Assembly: GCF_002278135.3 (NCBI RefSeq)
Contig: NZ_CP029425.2
Span: 6,672,001-6,736,000 of the forward strand
Length of the DNA stretch: 64,000 nt
Source: Bradyrhizobium ottawaense
GTDB taxonomy: Bacteria > Pseudomonadota > Alphaproteobacteria > Rhizobiales > Xanthobacteraceae
Direction of reading: 5' to 3'
Positions 10,924-20,221 of this stretch are shown here, in pieces. Below the pieces are notes generated by a model. The model searched no databases and was not told where the DNA came from. It saw only the letters and a list, made by a program, of their open reading frames with translations. A program made the position numbers and the translations under genes. Positions within the stretch are counted from its first letter, which is position 1; the number at the start of each line of letters is the position of its first letter.

Positions 10924-11142
10924 TCATAGGCCAAGGCGGCTGCGCAGAATGTCGCGTTCTTCGCGCAGTTCTCGGAGCCGCTGAGCATTATCAAATTGTA
11001 ACGCCTGCCACTCGACCCGATCCTCTGCAGTCCACAAGTAAGACTCGCGATTGAATCGATCTTTCTCTTCTTCATCGAACTCGACGTACGTTCTTATTTC
11101 GTGTTCCACTTGGTCCAGTTGTTCTCGTAGAGTTCCCGGCAT
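10924..11142 (-). CDS. Charged helical hypothetical protein, 72 aa
   Basis: ATG 11142 follows GAAGGAA at proper spacing. The protein is rich in Glu and Arg (DEEEKDRFNRE, then LREERDILRSRLGL) and is predicted to be one or two long helices, possibly a coiled coil. It has no signal peptide or known family. Codon use fits a real gene. Confidence 0.55.
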   Translation of the reverse strand: MPGTLREQLDQVEHEIRTYVEFDEEEKDRFNRESYLWTAEDRVEWQALQFDNAQRLRELREERDILRSRLGL

Positions 11143-11716
11143 TAGCCGTTCCTTCGGCTCTGCCTCCAGCCTGCCCTGATCTTCGACGAATGGGCGCGCT
11201 GATCAATGGATATTGGCCGAGCGGCTGATACGATCATCCTGCCTAAGATCACTATCGCCATTTCCCCGCCTGGGCACGAAATATCATCCGACACCCGGCG
11301 GTTCAATTTACTCGACTCCCTTAGATGTGCAGCAAACCGGAGTCCCCTAGTCGCATAGGGGCGCGAAGCGGTTCCTATTTCGGGATTTGAGCACGGTAGT
11401 GGCGTCTCTGATCATGTGCCGGAGGGCACATCTTCATGCAAGGGGGCGTTCGAATCCAAAAGCGCATAGGGGCCTTTACGCGATCACTTATTACGCCAAG
11501 CCTGGAGCTCTTATCATATCCAATCTGCTCTGTCCGCGAGGTTAGGATGAACGCGGTCGAAGATGGTTACACCTACGCACACGTCTGTCGGAAGTCTTTG
11601 CTCAACCATTACAGCCAAACGCCGTTATCTCAGCTCGATTCCTTTCGTTTTCACCAATCCCTAGCGAAGCAGATTTCGTGCAAGCACAAATTTTCTTTTT
11701 AGGGACTGATACGATA
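11143..11716. other. Gap, probably decayed DNA
   Basis: There is no supported gene. An 88-codon plus-strand frame at 11436-11702 lacks pattern. The region is moderately A+T-rich and leads directly into the gmd fragment, so it may once have been a promoter region of a polysaccharide operon. Confidence 0.4.
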
Positions 11717-11843
11717 GAAAAACGTGCACTTGCTACCGGCGTCACCGGACAGGAAGGCGCCTATTCGGCTGAACTTCTTCTGCAGAAGGAATACGAGGTC
11801 CACGGCATCAAGCGCCAGACCTCCCTCTTCAATACGGATCGCT
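11717..11843 (+). pseudogene. 5' fragment of a gmd paralogue
   Basis: The frame reads [20 protein letters not shown], then [20 protein letters not shown] and R. It corresponds to residues 4-44 of the intact GDP-mannose 4,6-dehydratase at 17679 and differs at scattered positions. The NAD-binding glycine motif is kept apart from D-to-E and L-to-S changes. Homology starts just after the ATG and stops abruptly after NTDR. The remainder of the enzyme is missing, so it cannot be active. Confidence 0.85.
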
Positions 11844-11847
11844 TTGA

Positions 11848-12028
11848 GCAATTGCGGCGATTATGCTGTTACCAAACGCCATCTGTTGCTCCGGGCCGGT
11901 TGGCCCAGCTAAGCTTTGCTCCTAGGGGAAGTCGTCATCCGATCGACCGCAGAGCAGCACCTCGTACTCCTGGTGCCGAGGCAAGAGCTGTCCTCGTCCT
12001 GGATAACGTGAGCCCAGTCGTCATGTGA
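11848..12028 (+). pseudogene. Fragment of a peptidase C93 (LapG-like) gene
   Basis: Just after the gmd fragment the DNA encodes [19 protein letters not shown] in one frame, [16 protein letters not shown] in a second and [11 protein letters not shown] in a third. These match [36 protein letters not shown] and DLVLDNLSGHI of the intact protease at 43100-43726, in the same order. They cover the regions around the catalytic Cys, His and Asp. Here the catalytic Cys is shifted (NCGDY), the catalytic His region reads EQHLV, and frameshifts and a stop intervene. It is a dead copy. Confidence 0.8.
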
Positions 12029-12288
12029 CTGTCTCACGCCTTAGACTGATACACTCTCCTGCGTGCCCAGGCTGGAGCAGATTTGCAGCGCTGGACGCGG
12101 AACGTTGCGGACTTCTAAAAAGGCGTGTCGCCACGAACGAATCGAAGTCAGCAAAGCTTCGAACGACATCAAGCCGGACCGACCATGGCACAGCCGCGAT
12201 CCTCCGGATGTTCTCCTGTTAAAGGCTTGGCTAGAAGGGCGTTCAATGCTGACACCCCATAGACGGCAGGACCAAGGAGATACATCAG

Positions 12289-12327
12289 ATGGCAGCCGGA
12301 AACAGAATTGTGCTGGTCACCGGTTGA
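12289..12327 (+). pseudogene. Start of a sugar-nucleotide epimerase, truncated
   Basis: After a near-perfect AAGGAG ribosome binding site the frame reads MAAGNRIVLVTG and then stops. This is the N-terminus of an extended SDR enzyme (epimerase or dehydratase), which would normally continue GGAGFIGSH. Nothing further downstream matches. The short length makes this a suggestion. Confidence 0.45.
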
Positions 12328-12406
12328 TTTAACCATCCATCAACCAATTTCGCTCAAGTTCCCCCTGCGGAACCGGGTGCCTTGTGCCGCTTGCATTAGG
12401 GCCCGC

Positions 12407-12769
12407 ATGTCTCGGCGACTTCTCATGACAGCCATTAGTGCCGCCTGTTTGCTCACAGGCTGCGCAACTGCGCCATTAGCGCCAAGCAGTGCGATCGCCT
12501 GGGATGGATTGGGCCGCAATCCCAATCTGTCTTCCACGGCGAGGCGCGGGACTAGTTCTCCTCTTGTCTACGAACACAACAAGGAACGAGAGAGAGTATT
12601 ACTCGCCCTTCGTCCCTATTCAGAGACGTGGTGGGCCGTGCACGACGAGATTGAAGCGGAAAACGATCGGCAGCTCAGCAAGAGGCTGGTGATCTGTCAT
12701 GGCTGTCTTACTCATCCGCCATCCGAATATTCAACTGGATCCATTTCGAAACAACAATCGACCAAGTGA
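12407..12769 (+). CDS. Small lipoprotein, 120 aa
   Basis: From ATG 12407 the protein begins MSRRLLMTAISAACLLTGCA, a lipoprotein signal peptide with lipobox LTGC (Cys19). The mature part has SSPLVYEHNKERERVLLALR and PYSETWWAVHDEIEAENDRQ. It ends with a polar tail containing CHGC. I know similar orphan lipoproteins near rhizobial polysaccharide genes, but no function. It should be anchored in the membrane facing the periplasm. Confidence 0.65.
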   Translation: MSRRLLMTAISAACLLTGCATAPLAPSSAIAWDGLGRNPNLSSTARRGTSSPLVYEHNKERERVLLALRPYSETWWAVHDEIEAENDRQLSKRLVICHGCLTHPPSEYSTGSISKQQSTK

Positions 12770-12942
12770 GGCGGCGCCTACCGGTTCGGCCTGCTCGAGC
12801 GAGCTCACGCAGGGGCCGCCCAACCGAAGAACGATGTTACGACAAAGCCCTGACGTGTAACGCGCCTAGTCGTCGAGCGTGCGCCCCGCCGCTAACCTTC
12901 AGACATCTTCCTAGTTAAGCCCAATTGAGAGGTCGATCAATG

Positions 12943-15900
12943 CTATGCAACAAATGAATAATCCAGGGCACCAAGATGTGTCACACCCACGATCGTAAGC
13001 TTATCGACTCCGCCAGCAAAGTGGACGGACCACTCGTCTCCCTCGACGGTCAGATACGCGCTTGCGTCATAACCCTTGAAAAGCAGCTTGTCATGCTCAG
13101 CTGTTGAGGTTGTATACACATGGAAGTCAGCGATCGTATCGTGTCCGCTCCCCTTTCCATAGACAAAGGTGTCGTTTCCTTCACCTCCAAACAGCCAATC
13201 GTCGCCTCCTGCCCCATTAAGAATGTCATTGCCACTTGACCCTACCATTCGATTTGCGAGATCGTTTCCGGTTCCTGTCAAGCCCCCCTGCATCAGGGTT
13301 AGATTCTCGACATTTGACGGGAGCGTATACGAAACGCCCCACACCTGAACCGTGTCGACACCTTCGCCCGGGTTCTCGATGATCGTCGTATTTGCAGCAC
13401 CGACGACATAGGTGTCGTCACCGGCGCCGCCGATAAGGGTGTTACCCGTCCCGCCCGCCTTGAGATTGTCGTTCATGGCGGTGCCATAGACGTACTGATC
13501 AGTAGCGGTGCCACTCCAATAACTGAGAGCGGTGCCGCTGGTCGGCAGAGCTCCTGGAAGCTGAAAGTTATCACTCACGAAATCGGAGATCGTTGTCCCG
13601 CGGAAGACCAGTGTCTCATAGGGCGTCAACGTCAGGTAGACGTCGAATCCGACCTGATCCATTTCTGCCTTGATTTCGCCAAACGAAGTGAAGCTAAAGC
13701 CATCCAGCTTGACTACGTCATGATCAATGACACTTCCTGAATGGAAATCGGTGATGATATCCGAGCCATCCCCGAGCTTGATGACAAAGGTGTCGCTCCC
13801 CCCGCCCCCGGTAAGGATATCGTTGCCCTGTCCTCCTGTGATGACGTTATTAGCTGAAGTGCCGATGATGATGTTAGCTTGGCTATTCGCGGTGCCATTG
13901 ATAGCAGCGCCCCCGGTCAAGATGAGGTTCTCAACGTAGTTGGAAAGGGTGTACGAGGTCGATGCCCGCACTGTATCCACTCCGCCCCCGGCGACCTCCA
14001 CGATTTGAGCGTTAGCATCCGTGACGATGTAGGTATCGTCACCAAGGCCGCCGATCATGATGTCGGCACCGCCATTACCTCCGATCAGATCGTTGCCGAC
14101 CGTTCCCGTGAGGGTTTCGGCACTGCTTGTTCCAGCGATCGTGACGGTGTGAGCACCGCTCGACAGAAGGGTGTAATTGGCCAGCGTGTATTCGGGTAGT
14201 TGGTAGGCCTCGATCGAATCGATGATCAGGGTTGCGTTGGATCCAGCGGCTGCGGCTCCAGCCCAGCCACCCATCGCGAGATTGGCAATCATGTACATCG
14301 CCGTATTCATATCTGCGGGCGTGGGAGCCTTGGCAATCTCAGCGCCATCGACAAAGAACGTCAGATCATAGGGTGTCCATTCGACCGCAAATGTATGCAT
14401 GCCCGAAGTGAGATCAGCCGTATTTGCCCAAGCACCCGGGGCGGCCGTCGATCCGGTCGACGAATGGACCTGCCAATGAGCCTGATCCGGGCTCTGCCCG
14501 AATGCCTCGAGAACGTCGAGTTCAGCGCTGTACTGCCCGTTGATCGGCAGCAACCAGAAGGCAGGCCAAGCCCCCGTTGTGCTTGGTAACGTGGCCGTCA
14601 TCTCGAAGTATCCGTAAGTCTGAACGAAGCTGTTTTCGCTCGAGATCATACCGGTGTAGAATTGAGCTCCTCCGACATACGGACTGATGGACGAGGAAAC
14701 CGGCTGAGCAGTGATGACCAATTCGCCATTCTTGATGGAGAACGGGTTGAGGCCGAGCGAACTCGATGCCTGCGTCCCCGGCAGGCCGGTGAAGCTGCTA
14801 TCGACGTAAACGCCCTGCTCCCCGCTCCCGCTCAGCAGATAGCTGGCTGAACCGCTCCATGCGTAGCTTGTCCGCCAAGTCAGACTAGGATCCTGACCGG
14901 CCGACAGCGAATTGAAATCATCGCCAAACGTCTTGATGAGACCCGACTGGGGCGTCACGATGTTGACGTTGGCTGCTACGAAGCTTTGAAGATTGGTGTG
15001 CTCAAGGGTAATCCTCTCGCCGTTTCCGAGGGCAAGGTATACATCCGTGCCTGCTTGCGTCATTGCAGCCTTGACATCGGCAAACGTCTTGAAATTCGTG
15101 CCGCTAATCTGAAGGATGTCCCCAGCCGCTCCAGCGGTAAAATCGATGATGACATCATTTCCATTTCCGGCCTTGATGACGAATGTGTCTATGCCGCCGC
15201 CTCCCAGGAGTACGTCGTTGCCGAGCCCTCCATCGATCATGTTGTTGCCGGCGTTACCGGTGATGATGTTGTTAAGCGCGTTGCCGGTGGCCGGCGCCCA
15301 GGCACTCCCGGTCAGCGTCAGATTCTCGACATTTGGCGCATTGACGAGGCTATAGCCGTCGTAGTTTCCAACCAGGATCGTATCGACGCCTTGGCCGGCC
15401 TGTTCGACGACCTTTGTCGTGCGATCGTAGATGACATAGGTGTCGTCGGCGGCGCCTCCAACGAGAGTCACCGCCGCGCCGCTGGCCTGCAGCTTGTCGT
15501 TTCCCAAAGTCCCGTACAACGTGCCGGTCCCAGCAGCGGCTGGCGCAAAGCTCGCGGTTGCGCTTGCGGGCAAAGGATTGTCGAGCTGGACATTGGCGGC
15601 AGCCAGCGACGTGAGCGTCGCGTTTTTCAATGTTACAGTCTCGGCGCTAGACAGCACTATGACCGTATCAGAGCCAACCTGCTTGGCAGCCGCCAGGAGA
15701 TTCGCAAAAGTTGCGAATCCGTAGTTCTGGACTCGCAGCACATCACCGCCAGCGCCGGCTTGGAAATCACTGACGACATCCGAGCCGTAGCCTTTGGAAA
15801 CCACGAATAAGTCGCTGGCTCCGCTTCCGGTCAACACATCGTTGCCGGAGCTTCCGAATACGATACGACCTGCCGCGACCGGAGCCGGCGGTTCTGTTGC

Positions 15901-17151
15901 TGCAATAGTCAGGCTAGCAGTGGATAGTGCGGTCAGCGATCCGTCGGACGCCGTGTAGTTGAAGCTCACCTGTCCGTAGTAATCCGCTGCCGGCGTATAC
16001 GTCCAGGTGCCATTGCCGTTGTTGACGATACTGCCACCACCGCTCGCCACACTGACCGAGGAGATCGAGAGCGACGAGCTGTCGACGTCCGTAACTCCAG
16101 CAAGCAAGGCCGCCGCACTGATCGTATAGGAGACATCCTCCGTACCTGCAGCAAGCGTTACCGGCTTGGCCACCGGCGCGTCGTTGACTGCCGCGAGCAT
16201 CAAACTGGCGGTCGATGTTGCAGTCAGCGATCCATCGGACGCAGTGTAGTTGAAGCTGACCTGTCCGTAGTAACCCGCTGCCGGCGTGTACGTCCAGGTG
16301 CCATTGCCGATGTTGACAATGCTGCCACCACCGCTCGCCACGCTGACCGAGGTGATCGAGAGCGAAGAGCTGTCGACGTCCGTGACTCCAGCAAGCAAGG
16401 TCGCCGCACTGATCGTATAGGAGACATCCTCCGTACCTGCAGCAAGCGTTACCGGCTTGGCCACCGGCGCGTCGTTGACTGCCGCGAGCATCAAGCTGGC
16501 AGCCGATGTTGCAGTCAGCGATCCATCGGACGCGATGTAGTTGAAGCTGACCTGTCCGTGGTAATCCGCTGCCGGCGTGTACGTCCAGGTGCCATTGCCG
16601 TTGTTGACGATGCTGCCACCACCGCCCGCCACGCTGACCGAGGTGATCGAGACCGAAGAGCTGTCGGCGTCCGTGACTCCACCAAGCAAGGTCGCCGCAC
16701 TGATCGTGTAGACAGTGTCCTCGATACCTGCGGCCAAGGCTATAGGGCTCGCCACTGGCGCATGATTGACAGCCTCATTGACGAGGAGGACATTCTCGGC
16801 TGTCAGCGAATTCAGCTTTATGTTGCTTAGAGTTAGAGATTCGCTATCTGAGAGATTAATGACGACATCAGATCCGACTTGCTTCGCTGCAGCCTTGAAG
16901 GCCGCGAAACTCGTAAAGCCATAATTCTCGATGCGCAGTATGTCTCCACCTGCGCCACTAGTAAAATCCCTAATCGTGTCGGAGCCAAATCCCTTGGAGA
17001 TTACAAACGTGTCGCTTCCGGCTCCCCCCGTCAGCAAATCGTTACCTGCGCCCCCAGAAAGCACGTCGTTCCCGGAAGTACCGATTACAATGCTCGCATA
17101 ATCGACCTTCTGGGTCTTCGTTGAGGTCGTCGAAATTGTTGATTTTGCCAT
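12943..17151 (-). CDS. RTX protein with GH16 glycanase and VCBS-like repeats
   Basis: A secreted protein of about 1402 residues. ATG 17151 (MAKSTISTTSTKTQKVDY) is chosen over 17202 because the acidic, signal-less N-terminus suits type I secretion. In order it has an RTX block with GGAGNDLLTGGAGSD (about residues 22-62), three VCBS/cadherin-like repeats (about 128-420), RTX-like blocks (about 430-720), a GH16 domain (about 742-982) with GAWPAFWLLP and the catalytic ELDVLEAFG, and four more RTX blocks to the C-terminus. GH16 enzymes cut beta-1,3/1,4-type glycans, and the layout recalls rhizobial ExsH/PlyA glycanases exported by PrsDE. No type I transporter is in the window. It is transcribed divergently from gmd, with EPS as the likely substrate. 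Confidence 0.88.
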   Translation of the reverse strand: MAKSTISTTSTKTQKVDYASIVIGTSGNDVLSGGAGNDLLTGGAGSDTFVISKGFGSDTIRDFTSGAGGDILRIENYGFTSFAAFKAAAKQVGSDVVINLSDSESLTLSNIKLNSLTAENVLLVNEAVNHAPVASPIALAAGIEDTVYTISAATLLGGVTDADSSSVSITSVSVAGGGGSIVNNGNGTWTYTPAADYHGQVSFNYIASDGSLTATSAASLMLAAVNDAPVAKPVTLAAGTEDVSYTISAATLLAGVTDVDSSSLSITSVSVASGGGSIVNIGNGTWTYTPAAGYYGQVSFNYTASDGSLTATSTASLMLAAVNDAPVAKPVTLAAGTEDVSYTISAAALLAGVTDVDSSSLSISSVSVASGGGSIVNNGNGTWTYTPAADYYGQVSFNYTASDGSLTALSTASLTIAATEPPAPVAAGRIVFGSSGNDVLTGSGASDLFVVSKGYGSDVVSDFQAGAGGDVLRVQNYGFATFANLLAAAKQVGSDTVIVLSSAETVTLKNATLTSLAAANVQLDNPLPASATASFAPAAAGTGTLYGTLGNDKLQASGAAVTLVGGAADDTYVIYDRTTKVVEQAGQGVDTILVGNYDGYSLVNAPNVENLTLTGSAWAPATGNALNNIITGNAGNNMIDGGLGNDVLLGGGGIDTFVIKAGNGNDVIIDFTAGAAGDILQISGTNFKTFADVKAAMTQAGTDVYLALGNGERITLEHTNLQSFVAANVNIVTPQSGLIKTFGDDFNSLSAGQDPSLTWRTSYAWSGSASYLLSGSGEQGVYVDSSFTGLPGTQASSSLGLNPFSIKNGELVITAQPVSSSISPYVGGAQFYTGMISSENSFVQTYGYFEMTATLPSTTGAWPAFWLLPINGQYSAELDVLEAFGQSPDQAHWQVHSSTGSTAAPGAWANTADLTSGMHTFAVEWTPYDLTFFVDGAEIAKAPTPADMNTAMYMIANLAMGGWAGAAAAGSNATLIIDSIEAYQLPEYTLANYTLLSSGAHTVTIAGTSSAETLTGTVGNDLIGGNGGADIMIGGLGDDTYIVTDANAQIVEVAGGGVDTVRASTSYTLSNYVENLILTGGAAINGTANSQANIIIGTSANNVITGGQGNDILTGGGGSDTFVIKLGDGSDIITDFHSGSVIDHDVVKLDGFSFTSFGEIKAEMDQVGFDVYLTLTPYETLVFRGTTISDFVSDNFQLPGALPTSGTALSYWSGTATDQYVYGTAMNDNLKAGGTGNTLIGGAGDDTYVVGAANTTIIENPGEGVDTVQVWGVSYTLPSNVENLTLMQGGLTGTGNDLANRMVGSSGNDILNGAGGDDWLFGGEGNDTFVYGKGSGHDTIADFHVYTTSTAEHDKLLFKGYDASAYLTVEGDEWSVHFAGGVDKLTIVGVTHLGALDYSFVA
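15890..16765 (-). repeat. Three 291-bp tandem repeats inside the RTX gene
   Basis: The DNA repeats with a period of exactly 291 bases (97 codons): TCGTTGACTG occurs at 16181 and 16472, and its diverged counterpart at 16763. Each unit encodes a VCBS/cadherin-like domain running from NDAPVAKPVTLAAGTEDV to DGSLTATSTASLMLAAV. The two C-terminal units are nearly identical at DNA level, so they duplicated or were homogenised recently. Such arrays can expand and contract by recombination. Confidence 0.9.
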
Positions 17152-17678
17152 GACCGTTCCGCCGTTAATGCGGCAACGATCCAAGCTTCGCCTCAAAATC
17201 AACTTACCGGGATCCAGACAAATTGAACGAGAGCTGGTCCAGGTCTTCGCTGGCTTAATGTTCGCTGAAAAATGCGAACTTCATAGATAGTTCACTTATT
17301 GCCCACGGTCAGCATTGCTGGAGGAATGTAGGCCGATCCAGGGGATTTGTTGATGCGTGTATTCATCGTCGGGATGATCCGCCGCAAATCCACTTGAGCA
17401 TGGGCCAGTGGGCCTGAATGCTGAAGCTATGGTTAGGGCTGACGCGGCGTTTCGGCACGACATGGTCGCGGCAAGCATGAGCACGACCACTGGTTTGCCC
17501 CTCCTTGCCCGAGGTCCGCACTGGGGCGATAATCATGAATTCAAGTTACGTTAGGACGACATCTCCGGCTCAACTGGAGGTCCCAAGAGCCGTTAATCTA
17601 AGCTTGATTTTTTGGACAGACGTCTCCCCATTGGCCTCGTTTTGGAGTACGAACGACGGATCAAAACAAGAGATTGCT
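17152..17678. promoter_or_regulatory. Divergent control region between RTX-GH16 and gmd
   Basis: About 527 bases without a supported gene separate two divergent EPS genes, so it should hold promoters for both. A small inverted repeat, GTTCGC (17260-17265) with GCGAAC (17274-17279), lies about 110 bases upstream of the RTX start and could be an operator. No sigma factor consensus is clear enough to call. Confidence 0.4.
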
Positions 17679-18770
17679 ATGGCAAAAAAACGTGCACTGA
17701 TTACCGGTGTGACTGGTCAAGATGGCGCCTATCTAGCTGAATTGCTTTTGGAGAAGGGGTATGAAGTCCACGGCATCAAACGCCGGACTTCGCTATTCAA
17801 TACTGATCGCATCGATCACCTCTACCTAGATCCTCATGAGACCAATCCAGCATTCGTCCTGCATTACGGGGACCTAACGGACTCTTCGAGCCTCATACGC
17901 ATTGTTGGTCAGATTCAGCCGCACGAGATCTACAATCTCGCCGCGCAAAGCCACGTGGCCGTTTCGTTCGAGGAGCCAGAATACACCGCGAACTCCGACG
18001 CCCTTGGTACGCTCCGAATTCTCGAAGCGATGCGGATCGTCGGACTCGAAAAGACCGCTCGGTTCTACCAAGCGTCAACGTCCGAACTTTACGGCATGGT
18101 CCAGGAGATCCCGCAAAAGGAGACCACTCCCTTTTACCCACGTTCGCCATATGCTGTCGCCAAGCTCTATGCCTATTGGATCACGGTCAATTACCGTGAG
18201 GCCTACGGAATGTACGCATGCAACGGCATCCTTTTTAACCATGAATCTCCGGTCCGCGGCGAAACCTTTGTCACCCGCAAAATCACTCGCGCGCTCGCGC
18301 GCATTCATTTGGGCCTGCAGGAACGGTTGTATCTCGGCAATCTGGACGCCCTGCGCGATTGGGGACACGCGCGTGACTATGTCGAGATGCAATGGCTGAT
18401 GCTGCAACAGGAAAAGCCAGAGGATTTCGTGATCGCTACCGGCGTGCAGCACTCCGTCAGGGACTTCGTCAACGTCGCCGCGAGCGAGGTAGGCATGACA
18501 ATTGGTTGGGAGGGAAGCGGCGCCGAAGAAAAAGGATACGATGCCGCCACAGGAAAGTGCGTTGTTTCGATCGATCCTCGCTATTTCCGTCCCACCGAGG
18601 TCGCCACGCTTCTTGGTGACCCGTCAAAGGCGAAGGAGAAACTCGGCTGGGAGCCCAAGACATCGTTTGAAAGTCTGGTTCGAGAAATGGTGAAGGAAGA
18701 TCTCGAATCCGCAAAGCGCGACGAACTGATCAAGCAGCACGGCTTCAGATATTATCCGCGCCATGAGTGA
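17679..18770 (+). CDS. gmd: GDP-mannose 4,6-dehydratase
   Basis: The 363-residue enzyme converts GDP-D-mannose to GDP-4-keto-6-deoxy-D-mannose, the first step to GDP-L-fucose. ATG 17679 begins [20 protein letters not shown] with the NAD(P)-binding GxxGxxG-type motif. The catalytic region has STSELYG and the Tyr-x3-Lys pair in [28 protein letters not shown] is a family signature. A longer upstream frame is rejected because the dead paralogue at 11717 aligns from residue 4 here. A terminator follows. The GDP-fucose synthase is encoded nearby on the other strand. Confidence 0.95.
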   Translation: MAKKRALITGVTGQDGAYLAELLLEKGYEVHGIKRRTSLFNTDRIDHLYLDPHETNPAFVLHYGDLTDSSSLIRIVGQIQPHEIYNLAAQSHVAVSFEEPEYTANSDALGTLRILEAMRIVGLEKTARFYQASTSELYGMVQEIPQKETTPFYPRSPYAVAKLYAYWITVNYREAYGMYACNGILFNHESPVRGETFVTRKITRALARIHLGLQERLYLGNLDALRDWGHARDYVEMQWLMLQQEKPEDFVIATGVQHSVRDFVNVAASEVGMTIGWEGSGAEEKGYDAATGKCVVSIDPRYFRPTEVATLLGDPSKAKEKLGWEPKTSFESLVREMVKEDLESAKRDELIKQHGFRYYPRHE

Positions 18771-18793
18771 GCGGTGGCAAATGTAAAACGGAA

Positions 18794-18827
18794 GGGCGGG
18801 GAGCTTAAAATCGCTCCCGCCCTTTTT
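18794..18827 (+). terminator. Intrinsic terminator after gmd
   Basis: GGGCGGGGAGC (18794-18804) pairs with GCTCCCGCCC (18813-18822), with one bulged G and an 8-base loop, and is followed by TTTTT. It lies 24 bases after the gmd stop. A-rich sequence before the hairpin is short, so it mainly serves the plus strand but may also shield against the convergent glycosyltransferase transcript. Confidence 0.85.
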
Positions 18828-18859
18828 GATTCAAGACTTGGTATGCCGACCCGTTTTCA

Positions 18860-20164
18860 TCAAGGCAGAGGAACGCCATCCTTCACCGGAATTGGGACAT
18901 CCATAGCTCCAAGAGTGGGCTTTGGCGCTCGAGCAAATGGAGCCTTCATGGTTGCCATCTCCTCGATCCAGCGCCGGACGATTGTGCGACGATCCCAACG
19001 CTCGATGGAACGTCTTCGCCCCTCAGCGCCCAACTCTTCGCAAAGCGCGCGTTCGTCGCTCAGCTTCACAATTGCGGCGGCAAGCGCTCGTGAGTCGCCC
19101 GGAGGAATGACCAGCCCAGCGCCATCAACTTCCGCAGCGAGCCCAGTTCCTCGACTTGCCATTGCAATGACCGGCCTTCCGGATGCCAGGATTGCGCCGA
19201 GCTTTGAAGGCAGGACTAGGTCGGCCGCCTCAGCCTTCTGAGGAATGAGATGAAAGTCAGCGGTCGCCATCAACTCATTGAAGCTCTCATTGGGCTGCAA
19301 ATCCAAAAAGTGAACACTTGAATGACCCTCCGCCATTTCGACCAACTTAGCCTTGTGAGGTCCCTCACCAGCGAGAATGAGATGAATATTGGCACGACTA
19401 TCTTCCAAAGCTGCAGCCGCACTGATTGCAAGATCTAGACCCTGCTTGTTCGACATCGTGCCTGAGTAGAGCCCAACAGTCGCCGTGTCGGGAATGCCCA
19501 GTTGTCGACGATAGCTTGTCTGCCTGGATGCGGGAAAGATAGCACTCGTATCGATCCAATTCCTGACCTCGCTTGTGCGTCCCATCTCCAAACCCTTGCC
19601 ATGCAGACGAGCAACCATCTGCAGAGAGATCGATGAAACCCTGTCAAACGAGCGGATGATGGTGGCTTCCGCCTTGAGCATCCCCCTACGCAGATTCTCA
19701 TTCTGAAGCAATCCCAGATCGAAGGCCGCGTCGACCTCGAAATCCTGCACATGCAGCCAAGACTTGGCGCGAATCCGGCGAGCCATGAAGGAGACGAATG
19801 CAGCTGACATCAATGAGGGCGCCACCGAGAGCATGATGTCAGGGCGCCAGCTAAATGCCTCTTTCGCAACGGGCAGCACACTGCTCAATGCGAAGGATGC
19901 ATGATGAATCAAACGCTTCCCGCCCGATGGCTGCGCAGGGACGTAAATCGGCGTGCGCGTGACGCGGACACCGTTGATGTCCGTTGCCCTGAAATATGAC
20001 GCACTAAAGTTCGTCGGGATGTGCCAGGTGGGATAATAGGGTGGCGCGGTGATCACCCTAACTTCGTGACCTTCGTCGACGAGGGCTTCGCACAACTCCG
20101 TATTATACTTCGCCACCCCAATTAGGTCGGGCGCGTAATTGATACCGACTAGCAGAATACGCAT
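18860..20164 (-). CDS. WcaI-like glycosyltransferase (GT4 type)
   Basis: A 434-residue glycosyltransferase of GT-B fold, closest in layout to WcaI of colanic acid synthesis. The N-terminus MRILLVGINYAPDLIGVAKY and TAPPYYPTWHIP are WcaI hallmarks. The C-terminal nucleotide-sugar-binding half has GLYSGTMSNKQGLDLAI and LVLPSKLGAILASGRPVIAM. WcaI-type enzymes transfer a hexose or fucose residue in colanic acid; the sugar used here is unknown. It lies 57 bases downstream of fcl, so the two are probably one operon, in line with use of GDP-fucose. The protein is cytoplasmic or membrane-associated. Confidence 0.88.
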   Translation of the reverse strand: MRILLVGINYAPDLIGVAKYNTELCEALVDEGHEVRVITAPPYYPTWHIPTNFSASYFRATDINGVRVTRTPIYVPAQPSGGKRLIHHASFALSSVLPVAKEAFSWRPDIMLSVAPSLMSAAFVSFMARRIRAKSWLHVQDFEVDAAFDLGLLQNENLRRGMLKAEATIIRSFDRVSSISLQMVARLHGKGLEMGRTSEVRNWIDTSAIFPASRQTSYRRQLGIPDTATVGLYSGTMSNKQGLDLAISAAAALEDSRANIHLILAGEGPHKAKLVEMAEGHSSVHFLDLQPNESFNELMATADFHLIPQKAEAADLVLPSKLGAILASGRPVIAMASRGTGLAAEVDGAGLVIPPGDSRALAAAIVKLSDERALCEELGAEGRRRSIERWDRRTIVRRWIEEMATMKAPFARAPKPTLGAMDVPIPVKDGVPLP

Positions 20165-20221
20165 TGATACAATCCAATGAAAAACGGTTCAAAAAACTTA
20201 GCAATCGAAGTATTGGGCTGC

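Noticed and set aside
14200..14589. Plus-strand frame inside the RTX-GH16 gene
   Set aside because: It is antisense to the clearly conserved GH16 domain, so it is a shadow.
15890..16765. Could the regular repeats be a CRISPR array?
   Set aside because: The 291-bp units are coding, contiguous and lack spacers; they are protein-domain repeats. No CRISPR array is visible in the window.
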